Of a stretch of 64,000 nucleotides of DNA, positions 40,746 through 48,965 are shown in pieces; position 1 is the stretch's first letter, and each line of letters starts with the position of its first letter. The stretch is from Lentzea kentuckyensis. GTDB lineage: Bacteria > Actinomycetota > Actinomycetes > Mycobacteriales > Pseudonocardiaceae. Under the pieces are notes generated by a model that ran no database searches, was not told where the DNA came from, and saw only the letters and a list, made by a program, of their open reading frames with translations. A program made the translations under genes and the position numbers. The stretch is taken from NCBI RefSeq assembly GCF_002150765.1, contig NZ_MUYM01000054.1, forward strand, positions 1 to 64,000. The letters run 5' to 3'.

Positions 40746-41089
40746 GCCACCAGCGCGAAAGCCATGGCGACGGGACCCGAGGGACGACCCATCGGACGTG
40801 AAGTGTGGAACTGTTGCGTGCGCTGAACGAGGCGAACCTGGCCGGCGATGCTGATCAGCAGGTCGGCCAGGTCGATGCCCAGCGCCCCGGTGACCGCGGC
40901 GATCATCTCGCTCGACGGCTCCTTGCGGCCGCGCTCGATCTCGGACAGGTACTGCACCGAGATGCCGGCCCGGTCGGCGACGTCGACCAGGCGGTCGCCC
41001 CGTTCCTCTCTGGCCTCGCGCAGCTTCCGGCCCAGGGCCTCGCGCCACAACGGTTCGGGCGTGCGCTTGAAGTCCAGGATCTCCGCCAT
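40742..41089 (-). CDS. XRE-family regulator of the clpP pair (PopR-like)
   Basis: A 115-residue helix-turn-helix protein. The DNA-binding part is REALGRKLREAREERGDRLVDVADRAGISVQYLSEIERGRKEPSSEM, very like the ClgR/PopR type. The C-terminus ends in a hydrophobic tail (PVAMAFALVA) resembling ssrA-like degrons. Palindromes TCTGC-N5-GCAGA lie both 42 bases before its start and before clpP, suggesting autoregulation plus control of the clpP pair. The DNA-binding role is sure; the target set is inferred. Confidence 0.85.
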   Translation of the reverse strand: MAEILDFKRTPEPLWREALGRKLREAREERGDRLVDVADRAGISVQYLSEIERGRKEPSSEMIAAVTGALGIDLADLLISIAGQVRLVQRTQQFHTSRPMGRPSGPVAMAFALVA

Positions 41090-41130
41090 GTCGTCATGGT
41101 GACAGCACCGCGACCCCGGCAAAGGGGCGT

Positions 41131-41145
41131 TCTGCTACGAGCAGA
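41131..41145. promoter_or_regulatory. PopR-like operator ahead of the XRE gene
   Basis: TCTGC-N5-GCAGA (TTCTGCTACGAGCAGAA with flanking T and A, 6-base arms) lies 41 bases before the XRE ATG on the minus strand and 92 bases before the RTX-type gene on plus. It matches the site before clpP in arm sequence and spacing. Confidence 0.65.
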
Positions 41146-41237
41146 AAGACGGCCCTAAAACGACCCAAAGGTGGCCGAAAGAGCGCTGAGCAGGCTGTTC
41201 CCCGCACACAGCAACATCCACCAAGGGGAGAAACAGC

Positions 41238-42041
41238 ATGAGGATGCTCATCGGTCTGGGCGCCGCCACGCTCGCCGCGATCGCGCTGCCCGCCGTCGCG
41301 CACGCCGCGCCGCACACCACGGTGTACGTGAACAACCACCAGCTCGTCATCGACGCCGAGGCCGGCAAGACCAACAACGTCGTGGTCGCGCTGGACACCG
41401 CGAACCACCGGCTGTCCATCACCGACTCCGGCGACCTGCTGGCCGTCGGCGCGGGCTGTTCGCTCAGCGGCACGACCGTGTACTGCACCTACGAGTCCGG
41501 CGCCACGAAGCTGATCACGTCAGTCCGGGTCAACGCCGGTGATCTCAACGACCGCGTCGCGATCAACTACGACAACACCAACGCCGACGCGATGCCGGCC
41601 CACGTGTACGGCGAGGAGGGCAACGACGTCATCGAGACCCGCGCCAAGGGCACGATCAGCGGTGGTGACGGCGTTGACACGCTGAGGCCGAAGCGCGGCG
41701 GCGTGAGCGTCTACGGCGGTGCCGGTGCGGACCGCGTCGACTACAACAGCGGCAGTGCGCTGCACCCGAACTCGGGTGTCTCGGTCACCATCGGTTCCGG
41801 CACCGACGACGGTTACGACACGCTGGCGCTCAAGGACTACGTGGCGAGCGACGTGGAGAACCTGACCGGCACCAACTTCGTCGACCACCTGGTCGGCAGC
41901 GCGGTGGCCAACAACATCCTGGCGCTGAGCGGCAACGACCTCATCTGGGGCCTCGCCGGCAACGACACGCTCAACGGCGGCCTCGGCGTGGACACCTGCC
42001 TCGACGCCGAGGCCGGCGACACCCTGGTCAGCTGCCCCTGA
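41238..42041 (+). CDS. Secreted RTX-type calcium-binding repeat protein
   Basis: A 267-residue exported protein. The signal peptide MRMLIGLGAATLAAIALPAVAHA ends in AHA. Residues about 125-260 carry several nonapeptide-like repeats: YGEEGNDVIET, ISGGDGVDTL, YGGAGADRVDY and LSGNDLIWGLAGNDTLNGGLGVDTCLD, which fold into a calcium beta-roll. Two Cys pairs (GCSLSG/YCTY and TCLD/VSCP) probably form disulfides. GGGAGA precedes the ATG. A hairpin terminator follows. Function unknown; the gene is not near toxin or type I secretion genes. Confidence 0.8.
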   Translation: MRMLIGLGAATLAAIALPAVAHAAPHTTVYVNNHQLVIDAEAGKTNNVVVALDTANHRLSITDSGDLLAVGAGCSLSGTTVYCTYESGATKLITSVRVNAGDLNDRVAINYDNTNADAMPAHVYGEEGNDVIETRAKGTISGGDGVDTLRPKRGGVSVYGGAGADRVDYNSGSALHPNSGVSVTIGSGTDDGYDTLALKDYVASDVENLTGTNFVDHLVGSAVANNILALSGNDLIWGLAGNDTLNGGLGVDTCLDAEAGDTLVSCP

Positions 42042-42087
42042 CCTGCGAAAAGTCCGACCTTAAGACCGCTTTAAGCGAGCGCGGCAT

Positions 42088-42128
42088 CCTTCGGGTCCGC
42101 GGGCTGGGAGAGCCCGCGGACCCGAAGG
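42088..42128. terminator. 18-bp hairpin between two secreted-protein genes
   Basis: The arms 42088-42105 and 42111-42128 are exact complements with a five-base loop (GGGAG). It follows the RTX-type gene and ends only three bases before the next start codon, so it may also sequester that gene's ribosome binding region. Confidence 0.75.
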
Positions 42129-42131
42129 GGG

Positions 42132-42884
42132 ATGGACGTGAAGGTGATGAGCACCGGCCTGCTCGTGCTGAGCTTGACCAGCCCGGCCGTGGCACAGGCC
42201 GCGACCGACGAGGTCGTGGCGGTGCAGGCCGTCAGCCCGGCGAACTCGGTGGACAAGACCGTGTCGGTCAGCTGCCCGAGCGGCACGAAGGTCGTCGGCA
42301 CCGGCGGTTCGGTGACCGGCGAGCGGACCACGATCACGCGGGTGCGCCCGAGCGCGGACCTCACCAGCGTGGAGGTCACGGCGGTCGAACACGGGGCGGG
42401 GACCGTGCAGTCGTGGACGGTGAAGGTACGGGCGAACTGCGCGCCCGGCGACTTCACCCTGGTGTCCAAGAGCGGCACCAAGAACGCCGAGGCGACCTGC
42501 CCGGCCGGCGAGAAGTCGCTCGGCGTCGCGGGGGAGACCGACGGCGTGCACCTGACCAGGATGGCGCCCAAGAACAACCTCAAGGGCGCCCTGGTCGAGG
42601 CACCCGACTCGGCCACCGTCACGGCGCACGCGATCTGCGGCACCCGACCGGGGCTGGTCCTGCGCGGCGGCACCTCGTCGGTCGTGATGACCAAGACCGC
42701 GACGAAGTCCGTTGCCTGTCAGGGAACCGAGCAGCCGGTCAGCGCCGGCGGTGCGGTCGCCGGCGCGATCATCGACGACGTCGTCCCGGACGGCACCGGC
42801 GCGTCCGTCACCGGTGAGGCGGCGGCCGCGCAGGGGCAAGCCATCCGTTGGTCGATCACGCCCTACGTCGTGTGTTCGCAATGA
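42132..42884 (+). CDS. Secreted protein with three Cys-paired repeats
   Basis: A 250-residue exported protein (signal LLVLSLTSPAVAQA). The mature part has three repeats of about 65 residues, each with one early and one late Cys: VSVSCPSGTKVVGTGGSVTG...RANCAPG, EATCPAGEKSLGVAGETDG...HAICGTRPG, and SVACQGTEQPVSAGGAVAG...YVVCSQ. Each probably forms a disulfide. The function is unknown. The start is ATG 42132. Its last 29 bases overlap the end of the convergent regulator gene. The repeats suggest a surface-binding module. Confidence 0.75.
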   Translation: MDVKVMSTGLLVLSLTSPAVAQAATDEVVAVQAVSPANSVDKTVSVSCPSGTKVVGTGGSVTGERTTITRVRPSADLTSVEVTAVEHGAGTVQSWTVKVRANCAPGDFTLVSKSGTKNAEATCPAGEKSLGVAGETDGVHLTRMAPKNNLKGALVEAPDSATVTAHAICGTRPGLVLRGGTSSVVMTKTATKSVACQGTEQPVSAGGAVAGAIIDDVVPDGTGASVTGEAAAAQGQAIRWSITPYVVCSQ

Positions 42885-45828
42885 AAGGTCGCGGATCCAC
42901 TTCGATCTCGCGCATCCGCGTGACGTAGGTCTGGTAACACCGCCGTGCCTCGCCGTGGCTCCCTGCGGCGGCGAGGACGCGCACCAGCATCAGGTGCGCC
43001 GGCTCGTCGTACGGGTCGCGTTCCAGTACGCGCAGGCAATACCTGCTGGCCAGCGCGTACTCCCCACCGGACTCGGCCCGTGCGGCGAGCACCGCCACCA
43101 CCTGCAGGTAGATCAGCCGGGCTTCCTCGCGCAGCCTGCCCGCCCAGTCCTCGTACGGGTCCTCCTCCAGGAAGTCGCCGTGGTAGGCGGACTCGGCGGC
43201 CGCCAGCAGTGACTGCGCCTCGGACGAGTTCCGTTGTGCCGCAGCGAGTCCGGCCCGTGCGTCGGCGAGGAACGCGACCACGTCGACGGGCAGCACGTCC
43301 GGGTCGAGGCGGATCGCGTCACCCTCGGCCACGATTCCGGTGCCGGCGCGCAGGACGCTGCGAGCGGTGGACAACGCCACCGCCAGCCGGTTCGCGACCT
43401 TCTCCGGTTCCTCGTCCGGCCACAGCAGGTTGCCCAGGCCCTCACGGGTGATCGGCCTGCCGCGCCGGGCGATGAGGATCTTCACCAGGTCCCTGGCCTT
43501 GCGCGACTGCCACGCGGCGGGCGGCAGCGGTTCGCCGTCGCGCAGCACCCGGAACCCGCCCAGCGTCTGGATGAACAGCTCCGGCCTGCTCGCCCTCCGG
43601 CACGTCTCGGCCACCGCCGCGGCCGCTTCGGCGAGCACTCGCGCACCGAGATCCGCCGCCTGCTGCCGGGCCTCACCGGCGAGTTGTTCCCCGGCCGCAC
43701 CACCGATCAGCATCGCCTGCGCCGTGCGCACCCGGATCTCGCCGAGCGGGTTGCCGATCTCGCGCCACAACGTCAGCGCCTGGTCGAGCAGCACCGGGTC
43801 GCGTTCCAGCACTCCCCGCAGCCGCAACGACCGCGCGAACCCGGCCCGGTCACCACGCCGAGTCGCGATCTCCGCCGCCTCCTGGCACATGTCCTTGTCG
43901 TGGTCGAGCCAGCCCAGCACCAGCAGCGCCGCTACGTTCTCGCCGTGTTCCAACGCTTTGCGTGCGTGCTCCCGCGCCAGGTCCGGGTCGTCGTCGGAGA
44001 ACAGCTCGGCCAGCCCGACGTGTGCCAGCACCATGTGCGGCACGGTGTTCTTGGCCGACGCGAGCCGCAACGCCTCGTGCAGCGCGAATCCCGCCAACGC
44101 CCGGTCGCCCCGCTTGCGGTGCACCTCGCCCAGGTAGACCAGCGGTGCCGCCGCGAGCCAGCTCCCCGCCTGGTCGAACACCTTCTGCGCGGCGAGGAAG
44201 TCGGCGGCCGCCTCGTCCAGCCGGCCGAGCCCGAGCAACGCCTCACCGCGGTTGTGCAACCCGATCGCCCGGTACGTCGCGAACCCGGTGACGTCCGCGA
44301 GCGGCAGCATCTCCTCGATCTCCTGCAACGCCGCCCGGTGCTCACCCGCCTCCACGTGGTGTGAGGCCCGGTTCGAGCGGATGCGGATGACGCCGAGCAC
44401 GTCACCGGCCTTCTGCGCGTGGTCGAGCGCGATGTCGTAGTGCTCGGTCAGCTCGTCGCGTTTCCCTTGTGCCGCAGCGACCATCGCGAGCACTGTGTGC
44501 GCGGTGCCGATCGCGGCGTCGTTCGTCGCCGTCAGCAACGCCTCGGTGGCCTTGGACGCGGCGGCTTCGATGTCGCCCAACGCCCAATGCGCGCTGGCGG
44601 CCGTGCTCAGCAGCATCGACTCGGCCGTCGGATCCGAGCCGTCCGCAACGTAGTCGTCGCAGATCTTCAGCGCGTCCTGCGGCCCGCCACGCAGGTGCTG
44701 GATCCATGCCATGCGCCAGGCCAGTTCGGCCGTGAGCCCGTCCTCGGTGGCCTGAGTGAAGCGGTCCGCCGCCTGCCGCCACTCACCGCGCAACTGGTGC
44801 GCGACACCTTCGAGCTGCCACACCTCGGCCGTGCGTTGTTCCTCGGGAACCCGGCCGGTCGCGGCGAGCACCGCGTCCGCACCACCCGTCCGCAACACGT
44901 CGTCGAGCAACGCCGTGACGCCCGGCCAGTCCTCCAGCGCGGCAAGGGAATCCACCGCGCGGACGTACTCACCCTTCGACGTGAACCAGCGTGCCGCCGC
45001 CGCGTGCACGCCGACCGCCGGCTCCAGAAACTCCCGCGCCAGCGGCACCAACGCGAACCAGCCGGGTTCCGCCCGGACCTGTTCGACGAACAACCCGCGC
45101 CGGGCAAGGTCGTTCAGGATCGCCGAAGCCTCGGCATGTCCCAGTGACGCCAGCAGATCGGACGTGAACCGATCGAACGCGGCGGCGGTCCTCAGCAACG
45201 AACGGGTCTGTTCCGGTTCCCTGCCAACCACTTCGTCGACCAGGTCGCCGAGTTCCTCCACCGTGCCCGTCTCGGCGACCAGACGTACCGCGATCGGCCA
45301 TCCGCCGGTCACCTCGTGCACGTCGTGACCAGCGACCACAGCGGTCTCCTCGGCCGTGAACGCGAGCTGGGCCGCGTTGACTTCGGTCAGCTCACCGTCA
45401 ACCTTGAAGCGCCGCAACGAGAAAGGCGGCAACGTCCGTCCGGAAAGAACCACTCGGGAGGTCTGCGGCAGTTGCAGGCACAACGCCTCCAGCAGTCGCG
45501 CCGCCGAATCTCCCGGTCTGAGCACGTGTATGTCGTCCAGCACGAGCAACACGTCCTCCGGCCAGGCATCCGCCAGCAGCCCGGCGATGGCGTGCGCCCG
45601 TCCGGCTTCGTCCTCACCGGACACCGACGGGACACTGGTCCACCCGGCGGACAAGGCGATGGCCATCGGCTGCAACAGCCGATGGCCATCCTGGCAGGTG
45701 TGCCACACGACCGGACGGTCGGTGTCGGCTTGCGTCAGCAGCGTCGTTTTGCCGTAACCGGCGGGTGCGACGAGAGTCGTGAGCCTCGTCGTGCAGAGCA
45801 GCCCCTCGAGCCGGGGCCGCCGGATCAC
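42856..45828 (-). CDS. Large STAND-ATPase regulator with C-terminal BTAD (MalT/SARP-like)
   Basis: A 990-residue regulator. The N-terminal P-loop domain has Walker A APAGYGKTTL (21-30) and Walker B VLLVLDDIHVL; the arginine-rich STAND module resembles MalT. A central tetratricopeptide region (about 300-720) is followed by a winged-helix-like DNA-binding domain (LGGFRVLRDGEPLPPAAWQSRKARDLVKILIARRG), and the bacterial transcriptional activation domain (BTAD) at the end (DFLEEDPYEDWAGRLREEARLIYLQVVAVLAARAE). The usual SARP order is winged helix first; here it is last. GTG 45828 follows GGGAGG. Confidence 0.85.
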   Translation of the reverse strand: MIRRPRLEGLLCTTRLTTLVAPAGYGKTTLLTQADTDRPVVWHTCQDGHRLLQPMAIALSAGWTSVPSVSGEDEAGRAHAIAGLLADAWPEDVLLVLDDIHVLRPGDSAARLLEALCLQLPQTSRVVLSGRTLPPFSLRRFKVDGELTEVNAAQLAFTAEETAVVAGHDVHEVTGGWPIAVRLVAETGTVEELGDLVDEVVGREPEQTRSLLRTAAAFDRFTSDLLASLGHAEASAILNDLARRGLFVEQVRAEPGWFALVPLAREFLEPAVGVHAAAARWFTSKGEYVRAVDSLAALEDWPGVTALLDDVLRTGGADAVLAATGRVPEEQRTAEVWQLEGVAHQLRGEWRQAADRFTQATEDGLTAELAWRMAWIQHLRGGPQDALKICDDYVADGSDPTAESMLLSTAASAHWALGDIEAAASKATEALLTATNDAAIGTAHTVLAMVAAAQGKRDELTEHYDIALDHAQKAGDVLGVIRIRSNRASHHVEAGEHRAALQEIEEMLPLADVTGFATYRAIGLHNRGEALLGLGRLDEAAADFLAAQKVFDQAGSWLAAAPLVYLGEVHRKRGDRALAGFALHEALRLASAKNTVPHMVLAHVGLAELFSDDDPDLAREHARKALEHGENVAALLVLGWLDHDKDMCQEAAEIATRRGDRAGFARSLRLRGVLERDPVLLDQALTLWREIGNPLGEIRVRTAQAMLIGGAAGEQLAGEARQQAADLGARVLAEAAAAVAETCRRASRPELFIQTLGGFRVLRDGEPLPPAAWQSRKARDLVKILIARRGRPITREGLGNLLWPDEEPEKVANRLAVALSTARSVLRAGTGIVAEGDAIRLDPDVLPVDVVAFLADARAGLAAAQRNSSEAQSLLAAAESAYHGDFLEEDPYEDWAGRLREEARLIYLQVVAVLAARAESGGEYALASRYCLRVLERDPYDEPAHLMLVRVLAAAGSHGEARRCYQTYVTRMREIEVDPRPFIANTRRRA

Positions 45829-45871
45829 CGTTGTCCTCCCACGCCCCAAGATCGTCGCTGACGCGGTTGTG

Positions 45872-47368
45872 TTACACCAATACCTCTGCCTTCTTCTTGC
45901 GCACCCGGACCACGACCGCCACCGCCAGCAGCACCACGAGCACGCTGTACGCGGTCGCGGCGAACGGACTGGTGACGAGGGCGCTCAACGAACCCTCGCT
46001 GATCTGCAGGGTGCGCCGGACCTGTTCCTCCGCCATCGGCCCGAGGATCAACCCGACCACGAGCGGCGCGACCGGATATCCGTGCCGCCGCATGAAGAAC
46101 CCGGCCACACCGATCAGCAGCAGCACGATCAGGTCGTCCACCACGAAGTTCACCGCGTAGGTGCCCAGCGCAGCGAACAGCAGGATGCCCGCGTAAAGGT
46201 ACGGCCGCGGGATCTGCAGCACCTTCACCCACATCTTCACCAGCGGCAGGTTCAGCACGAGCAGCATCACGTTGCCGATGTACAGCGACGCGATCAGCGC
46301 CCACACCATCGCCGAGTTGTTGGTGAACAGCAGCGGTCCCGGCTGGATGCCGTAGCTCTGGAACGCCGCGACGATCACCGCGGCCGTCGCGGACGTCGGC
46401 AGACCCAGTGTCAGCAACGGCACCAGAACGCCCGCGGCGGCAGCGTTGTTGGCCGCCTCCGGACCAGCCACGCCCTCGATCGCGCCGTGCCCGAACTCCT
46501 CCGGCTTCTTCGAGAGCTTCTTCTCCGCCGCGTAGGACAGGAAGGTCGACACGTCCGCGCCACCGGCCGGCACGGTGCCGATCGGGAACCCGATGAACGT
46601 GCCGCGCAGCCACGGTTTCCAGGAGCGCGACCAGAACTCGCGGGTCATCCACCTGCCGCCGACCGGGATCACCTCGATCGGCCCGTGCCGCAGCCGTGAC
46701 GCCACGTACAGCGCCTCGCCGACCGCGAACACGCCGACCGCCACCACGACCACGTCGATGCCGTCGGCCAGCGTCGACACCCCGAGGGTGAAGCGTTGCT
46801 GCCCCGACAAGGTGTCCGTGCCGATCAGCCCGATGAACAACCCGAGCCCCAACGACGCCAGCCCGCGCACCGGTGACGAGCCGAGCAGCGCCGCCACGGT
46901 CGTGAACGCCACGACCATCAGTGCCACGTAGTCGGCCGGGCCGAGCGTCACCGCGATGTCCGCGATGGTCGGGGCCAGCAACGTCAGCAACACCGTGGCG
47001 ATCGTGCCCGCCACGAACGACCCGATCGCCGCGGTCGCCAGCGCCGCCGCGCCCTTTCCCGCGCGGGCCATCTTGTTGCCTTCTAAGGCAGTCACGATCG
47101 ACGCGGACTCACCCGGCGTGTTCAGCAGGATCGAAGTGGTCGATCCGCCGTACATGCCGCCGTAGTAGATGCCCGCGAAGATGATCAGCGCCGCCGTCGG
47201 GTCCAGCGTGTAGGTCAACGGCAGCAGCAACGCCACCGTCATGGCCGGTCCGATGCCCGGCAGCACGCCGACGGCGGTGCCGAGCGTGACGCCCAGCAGC
47301 GCGTACAGCAGATAGGCGGGCTGCGCGGCGGTCGCGAAACCCTCCAGCAGAGCGGTGATGCTATCCAT
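45872..47368 (-). CDS. tctA: Tripartite tricarboxylate transporter permease, TctA
   Basis: A 498-residue permease with about eleven to twelve helices, the large membrane subunit of a TTT solute-binding-protein-dependent transporter. The family motif GGMYGGSTTSILLNTPGE is near residue 75, and GVAGPEAANNAAAAGVLVPLLTLGLPTSATAAV is the second. It overlaps tctB by eight bases. Substrates of such systems include citrate and other di- or tricarboxylates and aromatic acids. The BTAD regulator lies downstream on the same strand. Confidence 0.93.
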   Translation of the reverse strand: MDSITALLEGFATAAQPAYLLYALLGVTLGTAVGVLPGIGPAMTVALLLPLTYTLDPTAALIIFAGIYYGGMYGGSTTSILLNTPGESASIVTALEGNKMARAGKGAAALATAAIGSFVAGTIATVLLTLLAPTIADIAVTLGPADYVALMVVAFTTVAALLGSSPVRGLASLGLGLFIGLIGTDTLSGQQRFTLGVSTLADGIDVVVVAVGVFAVGEALYVASRLRHGPIEVIPVGGRWMTREFWSRSWKPWLRGTFIGFPIGTVPAGGADVSTFLSYAAEKKLSKKPEEFGHGAIEGVAGPEAANNAAAAGVLVPLLTLGLPTSATAAVIVAAFQSYGIQPGPLLFTNNSAMVWALIASLYIGNVMLLVLNLPLVKMWVKVLQIPRPYLYAGILLFAALGTYAVNFVVDDLIVLLLIGVAGFFMRRHGYPVAPLVVGLILGPMAEEQVRRTLQISEGSLSALVTSPFAATAYSVLVVLLAVAVVVRVRKKKAEVLV

Positions 47369-47852
47369 CGAGGAACGGCACCCCTTCGAAGATCCCGGCG
47401 GGCAGCGAGAGGCCCAGTCCGAACGCGAACACCACCTGCACGACCAGGGCCAGCGCCACCGCGATCGGCAGTGCGCGCCACCAGACCGCGCCGAGCGTCC
47501 ACGCCGCGCCGAAGAACAGCACGGTCGCCGCGACGGGCCAGCCGGCGATGTCGATCAGCACCAGATGGGCGATCAGCACGGCCACGAGCTTGCCCACGGT
47601 GACCCAGTCGGTGCGGCCGTCGATGGCGACGTCCTCACCCTCCTCGGCCTGGCCGAGCTTGCCGCGGGCGGTGGCGATGATCGCCGCCACGCCCGTCACG
47701 ACGAGCAGAGCCCCTACGGCGTAAGGAAAAGCACGCGGCCCGACCGCGTTGTCCGCACGCGCGGCGATCGTGGTCGCGTCGACCAGGGTGAAGACCCCGA
47801 TCGCCGCGACCAGACCGCCGAACGCGTACTCCTCGACTTTTGCCGAAATCAC
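47361..47852 (-). CDS. tctB: Tripartite tricarboxylate transporter small permease, TctB
   Basis: A 163-residue protein with four helices (AFGGLVAAIGVFTLVDATTIAAR, YAVGALLVVTGVAAIIATAR, LVAVLIAHLVLIDIAGWPVAATVLFFGAAW and ALALVVQVVFAFGLGLSLPAGIF). The last, with GLSLPAGI, is typical of TctB. GTG 47852 overlaps the tctC stop (GTGA), and the stop region overlaps tctA. TctB assists TctA. Confidence 0.88.
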   Translation of the reverse strand: MISAKVEEYAFGGLVAAIGVFTLVDATTIAARADNAVGPRAFPYAVGALLVVTGVAAIIATARGKLGQAEEGEDVAIDGRTDWVTVGKLVAVLIAHLVLIDIAGWPVAATVLFFGAAWTLGAVWWRALPIAVALALVVQVVFAFGLGLSLPAGIFEGVPFLDG

Positions 47853-48829
47853 TTCACGAGCCCGATGTTCTGCAGCGCCGGGCGGATGCGGCCGATCTCC
47901 TTGTTCAGGAACGTGGAGAACTCGGCGCCGCTGAGGAAGGTGTCGGTCCAGCCCTTCTTGGTGAGCTCTTCCTTCCACTGCGGGCTCGCGTGCATGTCGG
48001 TGACGAGCTTGGTCAGCCGGTCCTTGGCCTCGGGCGTGATCCCGCCCGGCGCCACGACACCGCGCCAGTTCGTGAGCTCGACGCCCAGGTTCAGCTCCTT
48101 GAAGGTCGGCACCTTCAGCGTCGGGTCCTGGTTGGGCCCGGAGGTGCCGAGCGCGCGCAGCTTGCCCGCCTTGATCTGCTCGCGGTACTCGCCGATGCCG
48201 GAGATGCCGGCGTCGACCTTCTTGCCCAGCAACGCGGCCAGCGACTCGCCGCCGCCCGAGTAGGGCACGTAGTTCAGCTTGTCCGGGGAGATGTCCTTCG
48301 CCTTGAGCAACAGCCCGGCGAGGATGTGGTCGGTGCCGCCGGCCGAACCGCCGGTGATCGACACGCCCTTGCCCTTCTCCGCGATGGCCGCCAGCAGGTC
48401 GTCGACCGACTTGATCGGCGAGTCGGCGGGCACCACGAGCACCTCGTCCTCGGCGGTGAGGCGCGCGATCGGCGTGGTCTCCTCGAGGCGCGCCGTGGAC
48501 GCGTTCGTTTCCACCGCGCCGACCATGACCAGGCCGGTGATCATCAGGTACGACGTGGACTTCTCGTTCGCGAGCTTCTGCAGGCCGACCGTGCCTCCTG
48601 CCCCGCCGACGTTGCTGACCTGCACGGATCCCGCGAGCTTCGCCCCGGACACCGCCGCGGACATCGCCCGCGCCGTCTGGTCCCAGCCGCCACCGGGGTC
48701 GGCCGGCGCCATGATCTCCAGCTTGCCGATGGCGTCACCGCCGCCAGAGCTCTTCGCAGCCTGACCGCATCCCGCGAGCACCAGTCCGACGGCGGTCAAC
48801 GCGACCGCTCGTCTCCAGCCTGCACCCAT
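47849..48829 (-). CDS. tctC: Tripartite tricarboxylate transporter substrate-binding lipoprotein, TctC
   Basis: A 326-residue periplasmic-type binding protein, here a lipoprotein (VGLVLAGCGQA). The family start IMAPADPGGGWDQTARAMSAAV carries the carboxylate-binding loop, with later VSNVGGAGGTVGLQKLAN and SITGGSAGGTDHILAG. ATG 48829 follows GAGGAG. It heads the tctCBA operon and is divergent from the sensor kinase, which probably controls it. The exact carboxylate cannot be read. Confidence 0.92.
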   Translation of the reverse strand: MGAGWRRAVALTAVGLVLAGCGQAAKSSGGGDAIGKLEIMAPADPGGGWDQTARAMSAAVSGAKLAGSVQVSNVGGAGGTVGLQKLANEKSTSYLMITGLVMVGAVETNASTARLEETTPIARLTAEDEVLVVPADSPIKSVDDLLAAIAEKGKGVSITGGSAGGTDHILAGLLLKAKDISPDKLNYVPYSGGGESLAALLGKKVDAGISGIGEYREQIKAGKLRALGTSGPNQDPTLKVPTFKELNLGVELTNWRGVVAPGGITPEAKDRLTKLVTDMHASPQWKEELTKKGWTDTFLSGAEFSTFLNKEIGRIRPALQNIGLVK

Positions 48830-48965
48830 CGAGCCCACTCCTCAGCTTCGTTGCCGGACGTTGGGCGGGAACGGTAGGTATGTCGGCTGCGTAAACATGT
48901 GCATCGGTCGTAAAAGGCGTATTGGTCGTTTAGTTCGTGACCTGATTCACAGGCGTTGCGCAAGA

